Below are positions 55,101 through 64,000 of a DNA stretch of 64,000 nt, piece by piece. The first letter of the stretch is position 1, and the number at the start of each line of letters is the position of its first letter. Position numbers and translations under genes: made by a program. The notes beneath the pieces were generated by a model. That model worked only from the letters and a program-made list of their open reading frames with translations. It was not told the DNA's origin and did not search any database. Origin of the DNA: Knufia peltigerae (lineage: Eukaryota > Ascomycota > Eurotiomycetes > Chaetothyriales > Trichomeriaceae); assembly GCA_030247855.1 (NCBI GenBank), contig JAPDRN010000001.1, positions 434,001-498,000 on the forward strand, given 5' to 3'.

Positions 55101-57699
55101 GGAATGCGAGATGGCCCTTTTGATCGCCGCTGATGCTTGACCACAATACAATCTCCAACCTCCTGGAGGCGCAGTTCATTGTCCCATCGTCATCTGCGAT
55201 AGCGGGGTGCTTTGATTGAACATCAGTCAGCCAGCCGGCCGGCCGGCCATTCCCTGCTTGGTTATTCACCTCGTCTGAGCCTCCTCATCGAGATAGTCAC
55301 GCCGTACCGCAACGCGGACACGTCTCGTGAAGAACGTGGTATCAATGGTAACAGCAGCTGGACGAGGCTGCGCGCGCTTCTGTCATTGTCAGATTCTGAC
55401 CAGAGTGTCACATCGTCGGGCCGACCGTTCGCTCACATGGAGTTGGAGAGTGGACTCTACCCGTTGTTGCAATGATGCTCATTTTATGTGGATAGCCATG
55501 ACCGCACTGGAACAAGTATCGTCGACTTGAACTGCTATACGAGCTCCGACGCCCTAAAGCAAAAGTCTATAAACGAAGGACTCAGAGGTGAAGCATCGTT
55601 CGGGTATAGTCACCTCGAATTCTTCATAGTATGTGCCGGTCAAGCATTCTCGACCCCTGCAGCCGTTTGGAGAGGGCTGAAAGCGGACGCAGGGCTCTGA
55701 AGAATCGACAATTTGAGGCAGTCGGACGGTGGATTGAAAACTAACCGATTAGTTTGGTTCAATGGCGCTCCACCTGGGGGAAGGCCCGGCAATAGGGGCC
55801 TGAGGGACATGAATCGCTTCCGATCATGTCCGTGTGTCTCTGGAGTACGCGTGCACGTCAGAGAAAAACTCTGGTCGAGTGAATCAACGATTGACTGCCC
55901 AGCGATCGAAGGTGTGGTTTTGTCAAGACAGCTGTCACTTCACAGTAGCCAGCTGAATCCGAACTACAGTATATGTTCCACCCTTATGTGACAAGCAGGT
56001 AAGCAAGAAAAAGCAGGATAACATTCTCTGAGTGGGCAGGCCTCGACACCATGTCATGCGGCAGCCCGTACCTCGGTCAGTCAACGTTCGTCCTATGGAC
56101 GTGGAAGCAACATGAAGCTTGGCACTTAGGGTTTGAGCCATGGAGGTCCCACCCAGCTCATCTTGAATCATTCGAGGTACGAGTATGGATAGAGGACAGA
56201 GCAAAAGCAAGGAAGAAGTGATGGGACAACTACGCCCAGTCCGGAGTACTTACAGTAGTGTACGAACGAATACGAGCGACAACATTAGGTACGGAGTGCG
56301 AGTATGGGTCACTTGCTTGTCGCATTCTCACTACGAGGCGAATTAGTCCGTCATAGCGGTTGCAAGATGTTTTGGCGGTCAAGACAGGTGTATCCATATG
56401 TACAACTAGAGTAGGAAGCACTGACCAAGTCCTCGTATTGCCGAAGGGCGAATCCGGTGGGCGACTTGCCGGTGAGGTCAGTCCCCAGGTGCCCAGGGAG
56501 GTCATCGGTGCGGATGCGTTTACGCGTCACGGTGAGGGAGATTCGGGCTACGACAGAGTAGGAACTGGGTCCTGGTACTAATTAGATGCTGCTTAAAGGG
56601 TTGCTCGTTGTAGGCATTCGCATAGTAGATCTTACTGCCCAACACTGACACAGCCAATCTGTGTACGTGAGCCCCTGGTATTGTATCAGCATCGCTCGTT
56701 TCCCCCATTCTCCGACTTGTTCGCCATCAATTGCTCCATACTAAATACTATATCTTGCAATACTGTAGAAATCAAGTCACTGTTAGACCTACCTATCTCA
56801 GTAGGTATCGACAAATTCGACGGTGAGCACAGTACTAGGCGAAGAGGACTGTGTGTTGGGTGTCTCTGAGAGTATGCCATTGTCTACTCCATGACTCTCA
56901 GGCACGTAGGTTCCTAAAGATGGTGTCTGACAGCCCGTTGGAGGCAGTACTCTGTACAGTAGGCACCTACAGTACGCTTACTTGTGCCATTTGGGCGTCA
57001 AGTACACTGGAAGGGTCGGATAAATGGCCATTGGCCAGTAATAGCCGTCGGAGCAAGGCGCTCTCTGTTACAGTCGTTTTCCCACTTTCTCCCACTCACC
57101 ACCTGGGTAGGTACCTATTAGTGTCCTAGAAGTGCCTGCGCCCTCGCCTACGCCCACTATTTACCCGCCAGGCATTTGAAAGTCCCAGCCCCGTTCTACA
57201 AGTGCCCTTGGAATCGAATCGATAGCGACCAACGGAGAACAACTACTACGAAGGCCCATTGTGAACCCCAATCCTCCCCCTGGCCTACAATACAATACAA
57301 TACTGGCCACTAGTGGTCGGTGCGTGCCTCCTGCTCGACGCTTTTTCCAAGGCTCTTGCCGGCCCTTCCCTTCCTCCCACAACGCCTAAATTTGGACAAT
57401 GATCATGGCCGCCGAAGGCAGGCTGCGACCCTTTTCTGGGCCTAATGCTTGACACTGGTTATCAACACATGGTATATGGTGCGAGATACAGAATCTACAA
57501 GTAGACAATGTGAAGCAGTGGCATCACGCCGGTGCTTTCATGGTGCATATACGGTACGGACGACCGGTGGAATCATCTACCTACAGTACTTGGAGGTCCC
57601 CAAATAGGTATATCATTTAGTAGATTTGATCCCACGGTTTAATGAAATCTATCTAGAGTAACCGGACAAGACATGTAATCCCGCTTCTCGCCCTCCCGA
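49168..57699. other. 8.5-kb gene desert
   Basis: I found no frame with a recognisable domain on either strand. The longest frame (49943-50470, minus, 175 codons) is antisense to other short frames and has no family features. I saw no tRNA or transposase signature. Copies of TACGGAGTA occur at 49455-49463, 51169-51177 and 51797-51813, with degenerate relatives near 49523, 56244 and 56292. Base composition looks mixed rather than strongly AT-rich, so heavy RIP is not obvious. Confidence 0.45.
51797..51813. repeat. overlapping double TACGGAGTAC motif
   Basis: Two copies of the decamer share their ends. Single copies lie at 38747-38756 and 45113-45122, and nine-base versions at 49455-49463 and 51169-51177. 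Confidence 0.7.
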
Positions 57700-59784
57700 A
57701 GCTGAGATTTGTATAGGTATCCCACGCCTCGGCCTGATACGAGTTATCCTCCTCCCCATCAGCAACCACCCCCGATCCCAAACCTTCTATGGAGTCTCGT
57801 CCTGGGCTGACTTGACATCGAAATTTCCACTTTTACTCCTCCGACATCCTCTGTCAGTCTTTGCCTCACACTACCCACCCACTCGCCCTCACCTCTGACG
57901 AGTGCAATACGAGTCTTGACCCTGTCAAAGCCGACGCCGAAGCTTGTGACCTCCCTCTGCGACCCTGACCCTATCCTTGTCCAGTTGGCCTGTTAGTGCC
58001 ACCACCTGCTATCACTGACACCTCGGCGCTCAACCTCTGGCACTTCCGCCTGCTCCGTCCTGGTCGTCGAACTCATCGACTCCGTCTTGACTTTTCCCAG
58101 TATCTGTTCCCAGATCGATAAAACTCTGTTGATCCACTGCTTCACCATTTGTCCACCAGCCCACTTGTGGACTGTACCGAGGGCTCGCTTTGCGCCTCAT
58201 TATTTCGCAAAGCTCGCCACGACGCATGCGCGGGCTGTGACTGGCTCCCACACTCGACCAGGTACGAGTACCAGAGCTCTGGGTTGGCTCCATCGCCGGA
58301 GGAAGGCTGTTTGGTTAGTGCCTGGGTAGAGCAAACCGTACTTTGACAGGGATCGACTTTAGGGTCTCTAGATTGGGGCCCAAGGCCCTCGTCCCGCAAG
58401 ACTAAAGGTAGAATGCTCAGTCGCCGCTCTGGCCGTTTCCTCTTTCACCCCAGCTCGCGACCTTTCCAAAACGCCTCACTAATCCCGGCCTCACAGGTCA
58501 CAGTTGCGCGCTGACCTCGACTCGCACACAAGGCCCATGATTTCCGCCTACAGGACCCAAAACCAGTCGCAGACCGCCCCCCCGCCCACATCCGCCAATA
58601 CTTCGCCCTGCAACGCCATTTGCTCTTTAGGGAGCCGTCAACCGACTCGGCACACCTCTAGCTGGATCCTCTACAGCTCTGCTCTATCTTCCATCATCCG
58701 ACCCTCTAGCGACCAGGGCAGCCCTGCACTCAAACCCCAAGTCCTCTTTTCGTGATCGACATTCCAACAGAGCAAGCATCCTTTGTTTCTAAATCTCTCC
58801 AACTTCGCCTCGCCTTCGCATCACTCCGCCTACTTTTTAAAAGAGCAACGGCGATCGCCCTCATCTCGTTTCCCCCCCGGAGCTCGGTCTTTCAGGCCTC
58901 GACGATACCTGGGACTTTCTACGATCAACACCTCGGGTGTCCTTTTACTCCTCGCCATTCGCCCGTGCATAGAACCCTACAACTACAGATCTTGAACACC
59001 GCTCTCGACCCTTGCGAATAACCGCGACACGGCTCGAGTATAGATATTGCTGCCCAACGGAACTCAATTTGGCACCGCAGAAATCGGTGTCCGCGCGAGA
59101 CATTCTAGACCGCTGGGCCCTGTTCTGGGACAGATGACGACCTCCTAGCTCTAGGACTTTTCACCGTTCACAAAACATCAAACCACCTTCTCATCCACCT
59201 CGCAATCAATTTGCAACTCAACTTCCTCGACCTGGATCAAATTGCGTTTTGCGATCCTGGATTGACTTGATTGTTTGGGTGGGCCGTTGTGTGTTTGCTT
59301 CGCTTTCGTCTCGGACCGCCATCACCTCTGGGACACCAATCGACGACTCGCCAAAATTCGTTGAATCGCCATCGCGCTTGAGGTCGGCTACCTATCATCA
59401 CCTGTTCGAGTGCGCTGCGTCCCTGCGGGTTTGCTGTCAAGGAGACACCTTCGTTGCGACGACAGGAAAAGCAAACCCCGCCATTTGCGCCATTTGGCAT
59501 TTCCATTCTTCCCACCAACCAACGTCCTCTGTTGATTGCTACTGTTGGCAATTGAACCTTTCTGCAGCCTGCCTGCATCAACGGTCGTGAGGTGCAACAA
59601 CAGGAATCTCATGCAGCCTGGCGCAAACGTAGTCTAACGCTTTGCCATGAGCCCTTCGTGTTGAACTCGCATCCCACAGTTGTTGTGCATTGGGTCATGC
59701 CGCCTTTGTTGTACCACCTTCCATTGGGTATAGAGACGTGGGAGGTACAGGTTCTCTCGCTGGACAGAGGATCAGAGGTTGAGA
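57700..59784 (+). promoter_or_regulatory. pyrimidine-rich promoter and leader of the large Zn2Cys6 gene
   Basis: About 2 kb rich in C and T on the plus strand with many short frames (for example 58504-58755 and 59249-59590) that end before the next gene. This is typical of the long, uORF-containing leader of a fungal regulatory gene. No separate gene is supported. Confidence 0.45.
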
Positions 59785-62700
59785 ATGGATGATATCGGTG
59801 ACGTGGATGCAAAGCACGAACGATCCAATCCGTATCCCCCGTCACTACCACCACCACCAGGCGCCATCCACCGTATGCCGCCATCCGAGACCCCAGCGTT
59901 ACACAGCTATCACCAACCTCAAGGCGTAACTATGCCACCACCAGCCCCAGCCTGGAATCCGGCTCCGTCGCCATACACGAATAGTGAGCCCTCGGAACAT
60001 CGACCGCCACCGCCAGATCTTGGCCATCAACAACAGTATCCGCCTCCAAGTCAATCATATCCTCCTCCTCCTCCTCCTCCACCACCACCACCGCCACCGC
60101 CGCCAGGAAGAGAGACTCCAGGCTATCCCCCGGAATCAGGATACGGACGACCAGGAAGTGTGTCGGGCCCTTCAAGATCTCCCGCCGAACTTCAACGTCC
60201 TCCATATCATCCTGGGAGTACTCCCCACGAGCCTCCATATTACCAGCCTCCTCCAGACTACCGACCACCCCATCATGCCTATTCTGGCCCTGAGAACCAG
60301 CCAAACGGAACTCATCAGCCCCTTCACGTGGTAACAGGCCATGACATGATGCCCAGCCAACCTCCTGGACCACCTGGGCCTTATGGGCCACCTTCAGCGG
60401 GACCTCCGCCATCCGCTGGGCCTTATGTGCCGCCTCCGTACTACGACCCAAGTTTCCCGCAGAGAAGGAAACCTGTCCGAGCTGCACAAGCGTGTGATTC
60501 GTGTAGACAACGAAAAGCGAAATGTGACGAAGGTCGACCAGAGTGTCAGCATTGCAAGGACAATGGTCTGAAATGTACCTATAGAGAGGTGCCTCCCCAG
60601 AAGTCGGAGAAACAGATACTCAACATCACCGACAAATTGGAGACGATGAGCGGAAATATCGAAATGCTTATTCAGAATCAAAAGGCCCAAGCGGAGAATA
60701 TCAATCTATTGCTGAACGCATGGCAGCAGAAGCAGCAGTCCGAAACCGGCAATGCGCCAACACCAGATGACCACCTGGACATTGCCTTGCGACGACACAA
60801 GCAGTCAACGCTCACCGACAACCCTATCGATCCAGCATATCCTTTCCGCAGAGGAGAGAGCTCGGAAACTCAGTCCACAAGACGGCCAGTCCAGGTGCAA
60901 CCAAAACCTTCTACCGTGCAACAAGGACCAGAAGGAGAGAGGGAGAACTTCGAACTCACCTTACCGCCAAAGCACACTACAGCAGCTCAGAACCTCCTCA
61001 ATTGGCCTTCTATCAAGAAATTGATTCCACCCAAGATCACGGCATCGTACGTCATTGACGAAGAAACTGGAAGAGGATTGTTGCGCCTCTATGGCTCTGG
61101 CGAAGGGGAAGACAAGAATGACGGCCATGAGGGTGCTCCAAGCCCGGCTGGTAGTACTTCCTCGGAAGGTCGCCGCATGGATGAGGAAACGTCATCCTCA
61201 CCGCATGGCGTTTGGGGTACTGGGCAGATCCACCCGCTCACCCCGTCCTCGATGCCCCATAACTCTCATACTGCACGGGACCATCCAGGTGGTGTGAGCC
61301 CTCATGGAGGACTGATGCTCGATTCTGATGCTGTCGACCGGTATTTCCGAAGCTACATGGACCATATGCATATTCTGCATCCATTCCTGGAGCCTAGAGT
61401 CATCCGCCACATGGTCCATACTTTCAAGCGTAAATACAGTTGGGATGTCCGCAGCACGCCACATACAGCTGCTACCATTGGTACCAAGCGAAAGCGGGAG
61501 ATGACCGAGTCTCCCACTTCGATGGACGAGCCGCATGCAGCAAATCATGTCAATAGCCGCACGCAAGCCAGGTTACTTTCCACTGGAGCACCTCTCATCG
61601 AACATTCGGTTGCAAATGCCATTGTGCTCCTGGTGATAGCGCTGGGCAAGGTTTGTTCGCACCGTGAGCCGCTCCCAGGCCCAGCAAGCACCACCAGCAT
61701 GCGCACTTCTACCCCTCATAGTGCTTTGTATTCCGACTTGCCAATGCCAATGTCTGCGCCAACATCACCATTCAACACGCAGTCAAACTTGAACGGGACC
61801 AACAACATCAGTGTTTCGAGCCCTGCAAACCCTCAAGGCAAGAACATGGATGCCATCCCTGGACTGGCATATTTCGCAAAGGCGGCGGATATCCTGGGTG
61901 AACTCCCGGGTGGCACTGATGTGTCGCATATTCAAGCCAATCTTCTCGCAGGTTTGTACATGGGTCAGCTTGCGCGCATTCTGCCGAGTTACGAGTACAT
62001 CATGAAGGCTTGCATGGCTGCACAGATTCTGATAGAGTCGAGACCCTACAAAGAGCAGACGATCAAACCCAACCGACGCAACCTGATCAACTTCGCGTTC
62101 TGGTCATGCCTGCAACTGGAGAGTGACATTGCTGCGGAGCTGGAGCTACCCCTTAGCGGCATTACCCGCTTTGAAAGCTCGCAGCACAAAGACATGCCTA
62201 CGAGTGTTACGCTGGAGCACGGTCTCGATGGGACGTCGAACGCTAACGAGATTGTGCGTTACTACCTGTACCAGATCCAATTGCGAATGACGATGAACAG
62301 TGTTCATTCGACCCTGTACCGGCAGTCGAAGGACCCCAGTACCAGGCCCAGCATTACCATCATGGGGGTCTTGGATGAGAACCTAGAAAACTGGAGAAGA
62401 ATTCTCAACAACTGGTCGTGGGACGACGACGACCACGAAAGCCCGGACATCAATGTGGCCCGGATGAGGGGCAAGTATTACGGAGGGAAATACATTGTCT
62501 GGCGACCAGCAGTTCATTACGCTCTGTTGATAAGCGAAGGGTTGCTGAAAGATCACTCCGATGAGTCGCCTGCAGCCTATGGCAACTCGGAGCTCACGTC
62601 ACCCTCCGTCCAGCACGCGAGCGTAGGCGACAACCAGCTCCATCGCCATGGCTCCGATATGCCCTATATCAGTCCCGATCTCCTACAGGCGGCCAGAATT

Positions 62701-63095
62701 TGTATCCAAGCCGCGATCCGTAGCACGACGTGTTTCGACAAGGTCCCTCGTCGTTTGATTGTCACCAATATTTTTGGTACAGTACATGCGTAGGTGGCCC
62801 CTACCGATGATGTGTTGCAAGAATCGAGCTGACTTGATGCAGGCAATTTGGTAATATGCTTGTGCTGTATGCCACGTTCACGGCAAGGCATCCTGGGTTG
62901 AGCTCGTTGGTGGACGAATACACTTTGAAGCGTCTCCACGATCGCACGATCCGGATCCTGAGAGAGAACGAAGCTATATCCCCCGTTCTAGCCAAGGATC
63001 GCCATATCCTCGAGCATGTCCGAGCCCAAGTGTTTGGGCCGGCAACATCTTATCCGGCCGTCAGCACGACGTCCAGCTTTTCCTCGAATCGATGA
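59785..63095 (+). CDS. large proline-rich Zn2Cys6 transcription factor, CLR-1/ClrA-like
   Basis: 1085 aa from exons 59785-62789 and 62843-63095 (3258 nt, in frame). The first 230 residues are highly proline-rich, with a run of 15 prolines. The zinc cluster lies at about residues 237-264 (RAAQACDSCRQRKAKCDEGR, then CQHCKDNGLKC), followed by YREVPPQKSEKQ and a coiled coil (ITDKLETMSGNIEMLIQNQK). The cluster and the EVPP-K-EK tail resemble the N. crassa cellulose regulator CLR-1/A. nidulans ClrA from memory. The fungal transcription-factor domain follows (DRYFRSYMDHMHILHPFLEP; QLESDIAAELELPLSGI). The intron near the end joins NIFGTVHA to QFGNMLVLYATF. The frame extends two codons upstream only with TTG, so the ATG at 59785 is the start. 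Confidence 0.9.
60058..60111 (+). repeat. proline-codon tract (CCT/CCA/CCG/CCC)n
   Basis: CCT-rich and CCA/CCG-rich units encode the long polyproline run of the large Zn2Cys6 factor; length variation between strains is likely. Confidence 0.8.
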
Positions 63096-64000
63096 ATTTA
63101 CGGGTGGCAATTGTGTTAACATATGGAAATCTGACCTAGGTTGCTTTTTCGAGACGAACCCTCCAATTCGGCAGGTGGCAGTATTGAAGCGTTTGGCATG
63201 TATATGTCTGGCATTTTTGGTCATACCATGGAGTTTTATGATATATTCGAAACGGCCGATATCAGGTGGCACCCGTTGTGTTGTGTCTCTTTGTGTTTTT
63301 ATTGCTATTGTTGTGTGAATGAATGATTACCTGGATTGGTCCCCCAAGAGTGAGTTGGAGGCACCTCGAGGAGGAATTTGGAGGTGTGCGTGGGAATGGG
63401 AGAGGATGTGGCAAAGATTGACATTGTTGCTGATGAGAAGACAAAGGGTGATCAAGAGAAGGGAGACAATTGGGATGCGAAACTAAGCAAGCCTTGGGAT
63501 ACACCTTGGAAGGAAAGACTACTTAACTGTTGTGCATCATTTACGGCCTGTTTGAATGACCACTTCTCAGAAACCCGGGTGAGGTCGACTATACCCTCTG
63601 GTCGAATATCTCAGCAAAGAATTTGTTGTCATATTTTGGGACTTTGTTTTCCTTGTATGGGTTGGGTGATCTAGGGGGGTTGCGAACCGGGGGCGATCAG
63701 AATGAATGGGCAAGGCGCATGGCTTTACGATGGTGGCTCTCGCCCACTTGTACATTATCAAACATCAACATCATCGTCAACATTTATCATCATTATATTC
63801 CGGCTGGGTAAAGCTGTGCAGATTCATATATCTCTGTACCTCGAAGATATTGTCATTCAGGACTTTTGCTTCCTGTTCTTACTTTTTTTGCTCTTTATTG
63901 AATTTTTCTTTGCTCCCAGTTTCGTATTTCATGTCATCCGCATAGTTGACGAGCCATGGACATCCAAGTGTAGGTGGTACCTACATTAGGGTACTCAGTT
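63096..64000. other. 3' flank of the large Zn2Cys6 gene
   Basis: 905 bp with T-rich stretches and no gene. It probably contains the 3' UTR. Confidence 0.45.

Noticed and set aside
55234..55250. GGCC tandem as a possible structured element
   Set aside because: Only about four units, self-complementary by composition; no partner or context.
60058..60111. CCT/CCA tract as a CRISPR-like or satellite array
   Set aside because: It is in frame and simply encodes polyproline.

Overview
The window is nuclear DNA of a filamentous ascomycete (Pezizomycotina). The evidence is many short introns (about 50-80 nt, GTRNGT donors, CTRAC-type branch points), three full Zn2Cys6 activators, a fungal Hcm1/Sep1-type forkhead factor, Rsm10, Hom3-type aspartokinase, Fap7, fungal amino acid/choline permeases and GMC oxidoreductases. 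A black-yeast or other eurotiomycete lineage is a guess only. I built 24 protein-gene models (23 complete, one partial at the left edge). For every multi-exon model I placed the introns by eye and checked that the exon lengths sum to a multiple of three.

Left block (0-14 kb), mostly housekeeping: a GMC oxidoreductase with 10 introns (+), then on the minus strand the mitoribosomal protein Rsm10, a forkhead transcription factor, aspartokinase, and a secreted protein with two ricin-B-like (beta-trefoil) repeats.

Middle block (14.7-38.2 kb), the most interesting part: a compact array with a catabolic character. It holds an FAD-linked oxidase, an aldehyde dehydrogenase, two DAO-fold FAD amine/amino-acid oxidases (one at each end of the core), two paralogous type-B carboxylesterases on either side of an amino acid/choline/GABA-type permease, a GNAT acetyltransferase, an HSL-family alpha/beta hydrolase, and two Zn2Cys6 activators arranged tail to tail. 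Three pairs share divergent promoters. There is no PKS, NRPS, terpene cyclase or P450, so uptake and degradation of an ester- or amide-linked amine is more likely than synthesis: import, ester or amide cleavage, FAD-dependent deamination to an aldehyde, oxidation to the acid. The substrate cannot be read from the sequence. One DAO gene appears frameshifted near its 3' end.

Right block (38-49 kb) returns to ordinary genes: a C78 (Mug105/ZUFSP-type) ubiquitin peptidase, ITP pyrophosphatase, Fap7 adenylate kinase, a SAM methyltransferase and a stand-alone CinA C-terminal-domain protein. From 49.2 to 59.8 kb I find no credible gene. That stretch carries scattered copies of a TACGGAGTA(C) motif and passes into a pyrimidine-rich leader before a large proline-rich Zn2Cys6 activator (59.8-63.1 kb) that resembles cellulose regulator CLR-1/ClrA.
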